Part shown: positions 8,440-17,676 of the stretch, in pieces
Layout: every line of letters starts with the position of its first letter
How positions within the stretch are numbered: position 1 is the first letter of the stretch
Source of the DNA: Acidobacteriota bacterium
Lineage (GTDB): Bacteria > Acidobacteriota > Vicinamibacteria > Vicinamibacterales > UBA8438
Length of the DNA: 64,000 nucleotides
NCBI GenBank assembly: GCA_009838525.1
Contig: VXRJ01000031.1
Location: 1 to 64,000, forward strand
Direction of reading: 5' to 3'
Made by a program: the position numbers and the translations under genes
The notes under the pieces: model-generated
Seen by the model: only the letters and a program-made list of their open reading frames with translations
What the model was told of the DNA's origin: nothing
Databases searched by the model: none

Positions 8440-11053
8440 AGGATGCGTCGGCAACGGTGGCCGCGGCCGCCGTCGCGGGAGCACCGGTCATCGACTGCAT
8501 CGCCCGTTCCTGGGCCACCTCGGCGATGATCGCGCGAACGCCGGCATCCACCTGGGCGATCTGAAGCCCCATCCGCGCCGCCGCGACGAGACCCACGGCG
8601 CCGAAGACCGCCGCCGCCGCGATCGAGCCGGCGGCGAGGCTCGCGCCGACTCCCGCCGCAACCCCCACCCCGACGGTAGCGCCGAACGGCGTCAACCGAT
8701 GCCGCGCGGTAACGCGAAACAGGCATCGACCCTGGCCATGCTCCTCGAGCAGCGTCCGGAGGTCGAGCCACCCCCAACGCCCGGTGGCGACGGCGAGATC
8801 GCGCTCCTGTTGCCAGGTGTCATGCGCGTCAATCGCCCGGCCGACCGAGGCGGTCTCGAGACGGCGGGCGATCCGGGTCAGCAGATCCGCCCGGTCGACC
8901 CAGTGCTCGCTCCAGAAGCGAAGGCCGACCCGGCCGCGACTCATCAGTCGGAGCGCGCGCATGGCGTCACGCGGCCAATCGGCCCGCGGCGACGGCTCCT
9001 CGCCTATCCGCCGCGCCGCCACTTCCGGAGGCCACAACCGTCCCCGCAACCGGCCCCAGCCGCGGGCCACCGGCTGCACGAGATGAAGCCAGGCGATCAT
9101 CGCGCGGTAGATTCCGCGGCTCGCGCGGGGGCCCCACGGCCGGATCCGCGGCAAGCCGCGCAGCTCGGTGCGCCAGCCGTAGCCGACGCACTTCCAGACC
9201 GTCAGGGCGATACCGGAAACCGACGCCCCCGCCGCCACCCCGCCGAACTCCGGCTGACCAATCCAGAAACAGGCAAACGCCGTGACCCCGAGCAGGACCG
9301 ATCCCACCTGCCACTCCATCAGGTGCGGCACGTAGGTCATCGACGGGATATGCGCGCTGTAGACCGACGGAAACGCGGCAGTCCCCCAGACGCCCGCGTT
9401 GACCCGGACGCGAGAGATGGCGCGAACGAACGGGAGCGGCGAATAGATCCGGCCCTTCCAGACGGCATGACCGTTCAGGAACCGCTCCGGGTGGTTTCCC
9501 ATCAGTTGCGTTTCCGCCTCCCCGTATCCCACCTGCTGCCGCCAGTAGGCGCGGACGCTCCGGCGGTGGCGGTGCCAGACCAGCGCCGACGGCGCGAAGC
9601 CAATCCTCTGGCCCCGCGCCTGGAGCCGCCAGCAGACGTCGACATCGTCCCCCGCCGCGTGGTACGCCGGATCGAAGCCGCCGATCGCCAGCAGAGCCTC
9701 GCGCCGGTAGGCCATGTTGCAACCGGGGACATGTTCCGCGGTCCGTTCGTCGATAAGCACGTGGGTCGGTCCACCCGGGGCGCGCGCGACGCACTGAGCC
9801 CTCCACGGATCGTCCTCGGGCACGACGTTCGGACCCCCGGCGCCCGCCGCATCCGAGCGGAGGAACGGCTGCACGAGATAGGTGAGCCATGCGGGATCGA
9901 CCTCGACATCGGCGTCGGTGTAGGCGATGAGGTCGCCGGCGCCGGCATGCAGCGCGGCGTTGCGGGCGGCGCTGAGTCCGCCGTGCGGCGTGTCGATGAC
10001 GGTGACGCCCGGATGTTCGCGTGCGATCGCTCCGGTCGCGTCGGTCGAACCGTCGTTGACGACGATCACCTCGTAGTCGGGATAGTCGAGGGCGCGGATC
10101 GAACGGAGGCACGCGTCGAGCGTGTCGGCCGCGTTCCGTGCGCAGACCGAGACCGTGACGCGCGGCCAGGCATGCCGGGCGTCCGCCGGGAAGCCCGCGG
10201 CGCCGTAGGCACGGGCCACCGCGGCCAGCGACGGCTTCGGGGCGCGGGCCGCGTCGGTCAGGCCGAACTGCCAGTCGTCGACCATGGCGCCGCCGCGCCA
10301 CCACTCGTCGGTCCACGAGAAGACGACGACGCCCGCCACGCCCTCCTCGAACGCGGTCCGCACCTGCATGCCCGCGAGCGACGCCTGGCCATCACGCCCC
10401 TCGCGCAGACTGTCCGCCCCCGCCTCGGCCAGCACGAGCGGGCGCCCGCCCGCCACCAGTTGAAGATGGGCGAGATAGGCGCGCAAATCCGCCTCTCGAT
10501 GGAGATAGACATTGAACGCGCAGACATCGAAGCAGCCGAGGTCGAGATAGTCGGTCGGCGGATAATTGACGTAGGCCAGGAGCGCGTCGGGGGCGGCCGC
10601 CTTCGCCTCGTCGTAGGTCTCACGGAGGAACTCCTCGATCCGCGCCGAGCCGTGCCAGCGCACGACCCCGGCCGGGATCTCGTTGCCGATGGCGATCAGC
10701 AAGGTGGCGGGATGACGGGCGAGCCGGCGCACGGCTCGAACGATCTCCTGCCGCGCGGCGCGCGCCAGCTTCCGGTCATCGAGGAAGGCGACATGCTGCG
10801 CCCAGGGAACGCCGGCAAAGAGATGCAGCCCTGCCTCCGCCGCCTGATCGAGCAGTTGATTGGGCGGCGCCGTGTAGGTCCGAACCGTATTGATGCCGGC
10901 GCCCGCCATCGCCCCGAAGTCCGCCGCCAGGCGGTCGGGCGGAGGGAACTGATCACCGGAAGAACCGGGCGCGAAGGTGCCGTAAGCGACCCCCCGGATC
11001 AGGAAGCGCTCGCTTCCGACCTGCAGGAACTTCCCGACGACACGAACCGACAT
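8378..11053 (-). CDS. Fusion of a glycoside-hydrolase-like barrel with a family 2 glycosyltransferase
   Basis: 891 residues. Residues about 1-285 resemble a GH2/clan-A TIM barrel: NTVRTYTAPP, IAIGNEIP with the acid/base Glu125, LVLAEAGADS with a candidate nucleophile Glu210, and VVFSWTDEWW. Residues about 297-520 are a GT2 glycosyltransferase: VSVCARNAADTLDACL, VVNDGSTDAT, the metal-binding TDADVEVDP (380-386) and PGCNMAYRREAL. Residues about 600-650 contain hydrophobic segments, so it is probably membrane-associated, and a hydrophobic Ala/Gly-rich region lies near 795-840. It is convergent with rmlB, whose sugar nucleotides could serve as substrate in polysaccharide assembly; that link is inferred. 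AGGAGG directly abuts the ATG, so the exact start is slightly uncertain. Confidence 0.85.
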   Translation of the reverse strand: MSVRVVGKFLQVGSERFLIRGVAYGTFAPGSSGDQFPPPDRLAADFGAMAGAGINTVRTYTAPPNQLLDQAAEAGLHLFAGVPWAQHVAFLDDRKLARAARQEIVRAVRRLARHPATLLIAIGNEIPAGVVRWHGSARIEEFLRETYDEAKAAAPDALLAYVNYPPTDYLDLGCFDVCAFNVYLHREADLRAYLAHLQLVAGGRPLVLAEAGADSLREGRDGQASLAGMQVRTAFEEGVAGVVVFSWTDEWWRGGAMVDDWQFGLTDAARAPKPSLAAVARAYGAAGFPADARHAWPRVTVSVCARNAADTLDACLRSIRALDYPDYEVIVVNDGSTDATGAIAREHPGVTVIDTPHGGLSAARNAALHAGAGDLIAYTDADVEVDPAWLTYLVQPFLRSDAAGAGGPNVVPEDDPWRAQCVARAPGGPTHVLIDERTAEHVPGCNMAYRREALLAIGGFDPAYHAAGDDVDVCWRLQARGQRIGFAPSALVWHRHRRSVRAYWRQQVGYGEAETQLMGNHPERFLNGHAVWKGRIYSPLPFVRAISRVRVNAGVWGTAAFPSVYSAHIPSMTYVPHLMEWQVGSVLLGVTAFACFWIGQPEFGGVAAGASVSGIALTVWKCVGYGWRTELRGLPRIRPWGPRASRGIYRAMIAWLHLVQPVARGWGRLRGRLWPPEVAARRIGEEPSPRADWPRDAMRALRLMSRGRVGLRFWSEHWVDRADLLTRIARRLETASVGRAIDAHDTWQQERDLAVATGRWGWLDLRTLLEEHGQGRCLFRVTARHRLTPFGATVGVGVAAGVGASLAAGSIAAAAVFGAVGLVAAARMGLQIAQVDAGVRAIIAEVAQERAMQSMTGAPATAAAATVADASFSRGWRTAGRERLETPRSAP

Positions 11054-11093
11054 CCTCCTGCGATACTACCGCAACGCTATAATTCGCCCGCGA

Positions 11094-12197
11094 ATGCGGC
11101 GGTTTCTCGCTCCCCTTCTGCTGATCGCCTGCGCCCTGTGGCCCGTCCCGGCCGGTGCGCAGGATCCGGGAGGCGATGAGCCAGAACACGCGGTGACGCT
11201 CGTCACCGACTTCCTCCTGTACGCCGACAACACCGAGTTCTTCAACCCTTTCCGCGATGGCGAGACCCTGTTCGGCGCGGCCGGCACGCTCGCCGTGAAT
11301 CTGCCCCTGAGCGACTACGCCACGCTTCGTGGCGGCGTGTTCCTCAACCACCGCTTCGGCTCGGAGCAGTTCGCCGAGCAGGCGCGGCCCGTCATCAGCC
11401 TGAGCGTCCGGAGCGGCGCGTCGACGTTCACCATCGGCACGCTGGATACCGTCCCGGATGACGGCGCCCCGGGCCCCGATCTGACCGGGCCGCACGGCCT
11501 GCTGCCGCCGCTGCAGGTCGAGACGCTCGCCTTCACGCGCCCCAACGAAGGCGGCGTGCAGTGGCAGGTCGAGTCGGACCGGCTGGAACAGGACGCCTGG
11601 ATCAGCTGGCAGCGACTCAATACCGCCGAGCATCGCGAGCGGTTCGACGCTGGCGTGCGGGGGCGCGTGCCGGTCGACGGCCTGCCCATCGCGCTCGGCT
11701 ACCAGTTCCACCATACGCACGAGGGGGGGCAGCTCTTCGACACCGGCCCGGTGCGCGACAGCCTCGCCGGCGGGCCGGGCGTGATCCTCGAGCCACCGAT
11801 CGACGGACTCGACTCGCTGACAATCGACACCTACCTGCTCCTGTCGAAACACGTTGCCGATCGCACGGTGCAGGACGACCCGAACGAGCATGGCCACGGC
11901 GTTTTCGTCCGCGCCGCCGCCGTGAAGAACGGCTGGCGCGGCCACTTCATCTTCTGGAGCGGCTGCCTCTGGCTGAAGGACGAGGGCGACCTGAACTACG
12001 GGTCGCGCCGGCAGGACGGTACGGTGTTTCGTCCCACGAGGCACTACGGGGAGGTCGGCCTCGCGCGAACTTTCTACGAAGCGGATGGCGTCACCCTCGA
12101 CGGCGCCCTCCGGTTTCACCGCATCGAGCGGGACTACGACTATTCGTTTCGGATCCTGGCGCGGGTCGACACCGCCTTCCTGCTGTTCCGGCGGTGA
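11094..12197 (+). CDS. Exported, probably outer-membrane beta-barrel-like hypothetical protein
   Basis: 367 residues. MRRFLAPLLLIACALWPVPA followed by GAQDP is a typical signal peptide. The mature protein has many alternating beta segments (ATLRGGVFLNHRFGSEQF, ALGYQFHHTHEGGQLF, GEVGLARTFYEADG) and ends in an aromatic strand, DTAFLLFRR. This fits an outer-membrane barrel, although the last residue is not the usual Phe. I do not recognise a named family. It is divergent from the glycosidase-glycosyltransferase gene with a 40-bp gap, so both may share a promoter region and act in envelope carbohydrate handling (inferred). Confidence 0.7.
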   Translation: MRRFLAPLLLIACALWPVPAGAQDPGGDEPEHAVTLVTDFLLYADNTEFFNPFRDGETLFGAAGTLAVNLPLSDYATLRGGVFLNHRFGSEQFAEQARPVISLSVRSGASTFTIGTLDTVPDDGAPGPDLTGPHGLLPPLQVETLAFTRPNEGGVQWQVESDRLEQDAWISWQRLNTAEHRERFDAGVRGRVPVDGLPIALGYQFHHTHEGGQLFDTGPVRDSLAGGPGVILEPPIDGLDSLTIDTYLLLSKHVADRTVQDDPNEHGHGVFVRAAAVKNGWRGHFIFWSGCLWLKDEGDLNYGSRRQDGTVFRPTRHYGEVGLARTFYEADGVTLDGALRFHRIERDYDYSFRILARVDTAFLLFRR

Positions 12198-12301
12198 GCG
12201 GGGACGGCTGGGGTAGATCGACAACTGGGGCATGGCCACGTGCTTTCGTCACTCGCGGCAGGCTAGGCTGGCATCAGTCTCCGACGGAAGGACTTGACTG
12301 C

Positions 12302-13173
12302 GTGGACCTAGACTCCGAGAAAAGCACCGCGGCGCAGTTCCACGACGAGCATCAGGACTCAGCGTCAGTTCGTCTGAAGACGGACAACAAAGGGGATTAC
12401 TTGCACATGAAGGACCCCGTTGTGCTGGCAACGCTCATCGCCTTTTGCAGCGGCGACGGCCATCGCATCTTCCTTCGCGGTTGTCGCCGGGATTTCCCGA
12501 AGTGCTTGCCCTCCATCTTTCGAGACAAGGACGAATCTTGCAGCGATCCAGAGAAACGTTGGTCTGCCTACAAGTGCATCTTGAAGAAACTAAGGACACA
12601 GTTCGATGGAACACGGTGGGACGAGGAGGACTTGGGAGCAGTCCTTCAACACTACGGAATCAAAACTCCGTGGCTCGACGTCGTCCAGAATATCCATACC
12701 GCGGTCTGGTTCGCCACGCACAAGCTCGACGCCCGTAACTCTTCCCACCGCGTGGTTAAGCCAACTACGAACGAACACGGATGGATCTACCTGTACGTAG
12801 ATCGTCGTGCCGGGCGAAAGCTGAACGTCGTTGACCTCCGGGCGGCGCACTCCTCGCAACATACTCGGCCGCACGTACAGCAGGGTCTATCGCTTGCGAT
12901 GCAGGGCGACCCGAACGACGACGGTGAGTTTCGCCTTACGGCCGACCAAGACTTCATCACATACCAAGTCGCTCGGGTCCGATTCCCCGCGCAGTCAAGA
13001 GCTGGAAGCTGCGAGGTCACATGTTCTCATCGCAGTTTCTGTTTCCACCACCCGAGTACGACGACTCCCTGAAGCAACTGTGTGATCCGACCGTTGGGGA
13101 AATCCTCATGAAGGCATGTGCCGAGCAGAATCTCGCTGAAGATTCACTGGGAATCGTGTACACTGTTGAGTAG
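12302..13173 (+). pseudogene. FRG-domain protein gene with a frameshift
   Basis: The GTG at 12302, with GGAAGGA nine bases upstream, opens a frame with a recognisable FRG domain: IFLRGCRRDFPKCLPSIFR and LQHYGIKTPWLDVVQNIHTA followed by VWFATH. About base 12986 the protein-like signal leaves this frame and continues in the next one (SWKLRGHMFSSQFLFPPPE, then DDSLKQLCDPTVGEILMKAC) to a stop at 13171-13173. One extra C in the run TTCCCCGCGC would restore a single protein of about 290 residues. The gene is therefore either broken or affected by a homopolymer sequencing error. GC content is lower than in the neighbours, suggesting transfer. FRG domains occur in accessory and suspected toxin or defence proteins; no biochemical function is assigned here. 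It is convergent with the large nuclease-motif gene. Confidence 0.7.
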
Positions 13174-13377
13174 CACCAACCGAGGAATGACTATGGCCTG
13201 TCGACGAGCCGTTAAGTTGTCTTGGTCGGCCGCACGCTGGCAGGCGCGCCAAAGTTCAAGGACGAAAGCGTAACCGGAGACGTCTACCCAGAGGTTCCCG
13301 ACGCGCCAATCCACCGTTTTGCTCGTTCTCGTAGTGCCGCGCCTCACATCTAGTACCGGCTCTCCTCCTCATCTTCA

Positions 13378-15678
13378 TCAGGTATCGGAGAACTCTGGCC
13401 GGAGTGCCTCGACGGGAAGTCGCTCGGCGCTCACGGCGGTAGCGCCGGTCCTTTCTAGGTGCGCCGCCCACTCTTCCTGCGAGACAACATGGACGAATGA
13501 GTTGTACGCCAGTACCAACGCCCCCCCGAAGAGGCGATACACCACATCGTGCTCGCGCATGAACGGCCGGAACATCTCGAAGTACCGGCTACGTTCCGTG
13601 AGGTACTCATCGAAGTCCTCCCGTGTGGCTTTCTCGGTCGCACGTAACCGGAACCGTTGAATCACGACCTCTCCAGAGTCGTTCTCCCCGCCCATCCCCA
13701 CGATCCCATCCTCGCAGACGAGCGCCAGCGACGCAAAGTCGCGCACCGGTATGCCGTCGACCGTCATTCCTGAAAAGACGCGGTGTGAACACAGCACGCA
13801 TGGCCTAATACGCAATCCAGCTATATGTCTTTTCGTGGTACCGGGAAACAGTCCAGCCAGATAGCTCGCAAGGCGAGCGCTGAGTATTCTCATCGCTACC
13901 TTCAACTGATGTGCACCATGATTGATGTCGCGCCATAGATCGCGAAGTTCATGCGCACCGGCTGGAGTGATCGAATGCTTGCATTCGATCAGGTAGAGTG
14001 TACGGTCGGTGAGTATCATGATGTCTACGTCCGTGCGTTCATTACCAAGTTTCAACGCAACGTTGGTGCGTATCTTTTCAAATATAGACTCCAAGGTTGC
14101 GCGCACCACAGTGACGAATGCATCGGCGTTCGTTCTTATCCTTATCCCGTGAGCTCGCTGCACATTAATAGTCATGTTCGAACTGGCAACAATCGCCGAG
14201 CCAAGTATAACCTCCGATGGCGTCGTCTCCTCCCGACCGTTGATCTGTAGCGTCGACGGTTTTACGCGCAGGAACGGCCGATACTGCATGTCGTAATGGC
14301 CTAGCCTTCGAACATCGGCAGTAAAGAGGTTGAGTAATGGTGCCACGTTTTCCGATTCAACTCCCGCAACTTTGACCAAATCGACGAGAGCTTCCTCGGT
14401 GATGATGCGCATTAGCGAGTTGTTGACAATTGGCTCATCCGACTCAAACTGTCTGAGTGCACCGATGTCGAGGAAGGCCAAGAACTCGAGACTTCGCCAA
14501 GCCTTCTGGAAGGTCTCTAGTTCGACTCCAGCGGCCAGCAGCAGCGGGCCGGTGTCTGGAACGCGCATCGGGAGCTCTAGTTCTTGCCCCAAGCGCTCTT
14601 CGCGCAAGGCATCCTCGTAGAAGCGCACTTGGGCTAGTGTTTCGTAGAAGTGTGGCAGCAGTGGTACACGGAGCCTGAGGCGTCGCATCGGCGTGTCAGG
14701 GTCCTTCACTTCGAAGAGTTGAGGAAAACTACTCAAGAAACTCTTGATGCCGGCGAGAATGGAGAATTGGGGACGAGGCTGTCGTGACAAGTGTAACGGG
14801 CCCGCGGTCACGCCGATTTCGCCGCGGATGTAACCGAGCCTGAGTGCGTACTCCGTCTCTCTGTGGGACGGGCGAAGTCGGTACACCATCGGATCCGCCG
14901 TGCCCTCGCGGGAGAGCTCGTAGTTTAGGACGGAAATCAGTTTGCCGAACTCGCGGAGGGCACAAATCGCCGCGCCGTAACGGAGTACAGCGATCAGCTC
15001 ATCCGAGATATCTATTCCTGTAAGTGGGAGGACAAAATCGGTAGATTCTAGCTGGCGCTGCTCATTTGCAAGTGCAATTACCGCCGATGCCGCCTCCGCG
15101 AGCCGCTCGGGCGTCTCGTACTCCACGAAGAGTTCATGGAACTCCTTTCCGGCCTCAAACGCGAATTGCTCACGTAGAAAGGACAGATTTGTAAGGCTGA
15201 CGACCGTCTTACCGAACCGGAAGGGCCGTTCCCCAAGCAGTTGGCGGACGTCGTCACCGCGGTCGTGGACAAAGGAAGATAGATTATCGTACGCGCGATA
15301 CGTTCTGACGCGGACCGCAAGTTGCCGGTGTGCGTCGTCGCCAAGGTTGGCCAGTTGCCGCTGAAGAGTGCGAAGACAGGTAGAGAAACCCCGATTTGGG
15401 ACGCTGCCCGGAAGGAAGAGTCCGGCCTGCTCAAGGTCGCTGATGAATGACTCTCCAAGAACTGCAACGGCGAGCACAACGGTCCGCCGGAACTTACCCC
15501 AGTGGTGGCTGTCTCTGTACGCTCGGGCTTGAGCGATCCATGCTCTTGTTGCCAGCCGACGAGACGGATGCGAAGCGAACGGGTAACTATCGCTCCACTG
15601 CCTGCGAAGCGCTGGCAGCGATTCGCAAGCGGAAATGACGTGGTGGATGTGGTCGCGTAGCCTCTGCAAGTTCATCAA
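13378..15678 (-). CDS. Large uncharacterised protein with a PD-(D/E)XK nuclease-like domain
   Basis: 766 residues from ATG 15678; ATG 15675 is also possible. I do not recognise the family of the N-terminal 500 residues, which are soluble and mainly helical. Residues about 525-600 carry a restriction-endonuclease-like signature: DVDIMILTDRTLYLIECKHS gives Asp550/Asp552 and Glu565-Cys-Lys567, followed by Gln591 in HGAHQLK, the pattern of NERD/RecB-like nucleases. A possible metal-binding CVLC occurs near 627. Low GC and AT-rich codons contrast with the surrounding housekeeping genes. It is convergent with the FRG gene 200 bp away. A nuclease role, possibly in defence, is inferred from the motif and context only. 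Confidence 0.75.
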   Translation of the reverse strand: MMNLQRLRDHIHHVISACESLPALRRQWSDSYPFASHPSRRLATRAWIAQARAYRDSHHWGKFRRTVVLAVAVLGESFISDLEQAGLFLPGSVPNRGFSTCLRTLQRQLANLGDDAHRQLAVRVRTYRAYDNLSSFVHDRGDDVRQLLGERPFRFGKTVVSLTNLSFLREQFAFEAGKEFHELFVEYETPERLAEAASAVIALANEQRQLESTDFVLPLTGIDISDELIAVLRYGAAICALREFGKLISVLNYELSREGTADPMVYRLRPSHRETEYALRLGYIRGEIGVTAGPLHLSRQPRPQFSILAGIKSFLSSFPQLFEVKDPDTPMRRLRLRVPLLPHFYETLAQVRFYEDALREERLGQELELPMRVPDTGPLLLAAGVELETFQKAWRSLEFLAFLDIGALRQFESDEPIVNNSLMRIITEEALVDLVKVAGVESENVAPLLNLFTADVRRLGHYDMQYRPFLRVKPSTLQINGREETTPSEVILGSAIVASSNMTINVQRAHGIRIRTNADAFVTVVRATLESIFEKIRTNVALKLGNERTDVDIMILTDRTLYLIECKHSITPAGAHELRDLWRDINHGAHQLKVAMRILSARLASYLAGLFPGTTKRHIAGLRIRPCVLCSHRVFSGMTVDGIPVRDFASLALVCEDGIVGMGGENDSGEVVIQRFRLRATEKATREDFDEYLTERSRYFEMFRPFMREHDVVYRLFGGALVLAYNSFVHVVSQEEWAAHLERTGATAVSAERLPVEALRPEFSDT

Positions 15679-15873
15679 TGACGTTGTCGATGCCGTAGCG
15701 TTTGGCCGGGAATGCTCCCGTTGGGTCCCGAAATGTTGAAACGCTGGGCGCTAGAGCAGCGTGCCCGCAGTGGAGTTTCGGATCGGACCGATCGCCTCGT
15801 TCGCACGCATGTTGAACTGCAACTCCTCGACTAGGGTTTGAAGGACACAAGTGGTTTCCCGGTCCGGCGCCCG

Positions 15874-17085
15874 TCAGAACAGCGTCACGTCGACCGTAGT
15901 GCCCGCGTCGATGGCGCCGACGCCGATCGGGATCTCGATGTAGCCGTCCGCCTGCGACATGCTGGTGATGTCCCCGGACGCCTTGAAGGCGCCGACCGCT
16001 GCGCCGTCAACGAGGCGCACGGTGTAGAACTGATGCCGGTTCGCCGGCGAAGCGAACCGATGCGCGGCGGGCGCCCGCACCGTCCGCGCTTCGTGGGGGC
16101 GCAGCCGCGCGGTGCGCCGCAGGAACGGCAGGAGGAGGAGGTAGGCGTTCGACAGGCACGAGGTGGGATAGCCCGGCATGCCGAATACCGGCGTTGCGCC
16201 GATCCGTCCGAACGCGGTTGGCTTCCCCGGCTTGACCGCGATGCCGTGGAACAGCACTTCTCCACGCTCGCGCATCACGTCGAGGGTCAGGTCGCGCTCT
16301 CCCACCGAGCTGCCGCCGGAAAAAACCAGGATGTCGGCGCCGGCGTCGATGATCGCCTCGACCGCCGCACCGAGTGCCGCAACGGAATCCCCCGTGATGG
16401 GGTGGATAGTCGCCCTGCCGCCGTGCGCGGCGATGACCGACGCCATCGTGTACCGGTTGACGTCGTAGATCTGCCCCGGCGCCAGAGGCTCGCCGGGCTC
16501 GACGATCTCGTCGCCGGTCGAGAGCAGCCCGACGCGCGGCCGGTCGTACACGTCCACTTCGGCCACGCCGAGGGCGGCAATCGATCCGACCCGGCTGGGC
16601 GTCAGGAAGTCACCCGGCTCGAGCAGCGCCTGCCCCGACCGGATGTCCGCGCCCCTGCGGCCGACGTGCTGTCGCTCCTCCACCGAGGTGTACACCCGGA
16701 TCGTCTCGCCGTCCCGTTCGGTCTCCTCCACGATGACGACCGCGTCGGCTCCATCGGGCATCGGCGCGCCGGTCGCGATCTCCGTGCAGCCGCCCGCGAT
16801 CACCTCGCGGGAAGGTAGGCGGCCGGTATGGACGGTCTCGATCAGGCGGAACGTTGTCGGGCTGTCGGGCCCGGCGCCGGCCGTGTCGGCCGCGCGGACC
16901 GCGTAGCCGTCCATCGCGGCCCGATCGAACGGCGGGACGTCGCGCCCGGAAACGATGGCCGACGCCAGCACCCGTCCGGACGCCTCCGCGAGGCCGACGC
17001 GCTCTGTCCGCTCGATCGGACGCGCCGCGCCTTCGACGATCGCGAGCGCCTCATCGATCGGGATGGTCGACCGTATGGGCCGCAT
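15874..17085 (-). CDS. moeA: Molybdopterin molybdenumtransferase MoeA
   Basis: About 403 residues; it inserts molybdate into adenylylated molybdopterin. Motifs in order: IPIDEALAIV, VPPFDRAAMDGYAVRA (domain I), GVAEVDVYDRPRVGLLSTGD with STGDEIV, FSGGSSVGERDLT (substrate loop), VKPGKPTAFG and VFGMPGYPTSCLSNAY. The last motif reads GMPGYPTSC rather than the GLPGNPVSA of typical proteobacterial enzymes and is nearer to archaeal-type MoeA. ATG 17085 is used; GTG 17112 overlaps the mog stop as GTGA and may be the true coupled start. It is in an operon with mog just upstream. Confidence 0.9.
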   Translation of the reverse strand: MRPIRSTIPIDEALAIVEGAARPIERTERVGLAEASGRVLASAIVSGRDVPPFDRAAMDGYAVRAADTAGAGPDSPTTFRLIETVHTGRLPSREVIAGGCTEIATGAPMPDGADAVVIVEETERDGETIRVYTSVEERQHVGRRGADIRSGQALLEPGDFLTPSRVGSIAALGVAEVDVYDRPRVGLLSTGDEIVEPGEPLAPGQIYDVNRYTMASVIAAHGGRATIHPITGDSVAALGAAVEAIIDAGADILVFSGGSSVGERDLTLDVMRERGEVLFHGIAVKPGKPTAFGRIGATPVFGMPGYPTSCLSNAYLLLLPFLRRTARLRPHEARTVRAPAAHRFASPANRHQFYTVRLVDGAAVGAFKASGDITSMSQADGYIEIPIGVGAIDAGTTVDVTLF

Positions 17086-17108
17086 CTTCGTCCCGCGGCC
17101 GCCCCCCT

Positions 17109-17612
17109 TCACCGCCGCGCCTCGCGCACCAGGTGCCCCAGCTCCGGCAGGATCAGCTTCGTCATCGCAAGCCGGACGGCGTTCGGCGACCCCGGGAGGC
17201 TCAGCACGATGGTCCGACCGGCCAGTCCGCCGGTCGCGCGGGACAACATCGCCGCCGGCCCGATCTCCTCGTAACTGAGCGCGCGGAACAGCTCGCCGAA
17301 ACCATCCAGCCGCTTGTCGAGCAGACCCGTCACCACCTCGTAGGTCCCGTCGCGCTGGGTGATGCCGGTGCCCCCGGTCGTGATTGCCACGTCGACGTCG
17401 GGCGCGTCGATCGCGGCGCGCAGGGTCTCGCGGACGCGGTCCGGCTCGTCCGGCACGATCGTCCGTCCCGCCACCACGTGCCCGTCCGCCTTCAGCAGCT
17501 CGACGATCGTATCGCCGCCGCGGTCCGTCTCCGGCGTTCGGGTGTCGCTGACCGTCAGCACGAAGCAGTGCGTCGTGCTCGGTGATTCGGCGCGGTGTTC
17601 GGTGTGGCTCAT
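17109..17612 (-). CDS. mog: MoaB/Mog-type molybdopterin adenylyltransferase
   Basis: About 167 residues. It activates molybdopterin by adenylylation ahead of MoeA. Seen: LTVSDTRTPETDRGGDTIVE, the nucleotide-binding TTGGTGITQRDGTYEVV and VLSLPGSPNAVRLAMTKL. The length and motifs fit the MoaB/MogA family; MoaB and Mog cannot be separated reliably by eye. ATG 17612 is chosen because it gives a normal N-terminus; the open frame runs to 17696 through the gap to the divergent GH3 gene. It is translationally close to moeA (zero to a few bases). Confidence 0.88.
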   Translation of the reverse strand: MSHTEHRAESPSTTHCFVLTVSDTRTPETDRGGDTIVELLKADGHVVAGRTIVPDEPDRVRETLRAAIDAPDVDVAITTGGTGITQRDGTYEVVTGLLDKRLDGFGELFRALSYEEIGPAAMLSRATGGLAGRTIVLSLPGSPNAVRLAMTKLILPELGHLVREARR

Positions 17613-17676
17613 GCCGGCGATTATAGCGACCGCCTCCGGTTTGCCCGCCCCGCCCGATCCTGCGTACGATGCCCGT

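Noticed and set aside
8318-11179. A plus-strand open frame of 953 codons
   Set aside because: It lies antisense to the glycosidase-glycosyltransferase gene and has the Arg/Ala/Pro-rich composition of a shadow frame; no domain is visible.
13144-13347. Small minus-strand ORF between the FRG and nuclease genes
   Set aside because: A short segment looks protein-like (KTVDWRVGNLWVDVSGYAF), but it overlaps the end of the FRG gene, lacks a start signal and has no recognisable family. Too weak to annotate.
15587-15850. Alternative frame upstream of and overlapping the 766-residue gene start
   Set aside because: Residues such as RYGIDNVIDELAEATR look plausible and could hint at a longer N-terminus by frameshift, but the evidence is too slight against the good start at 15678.
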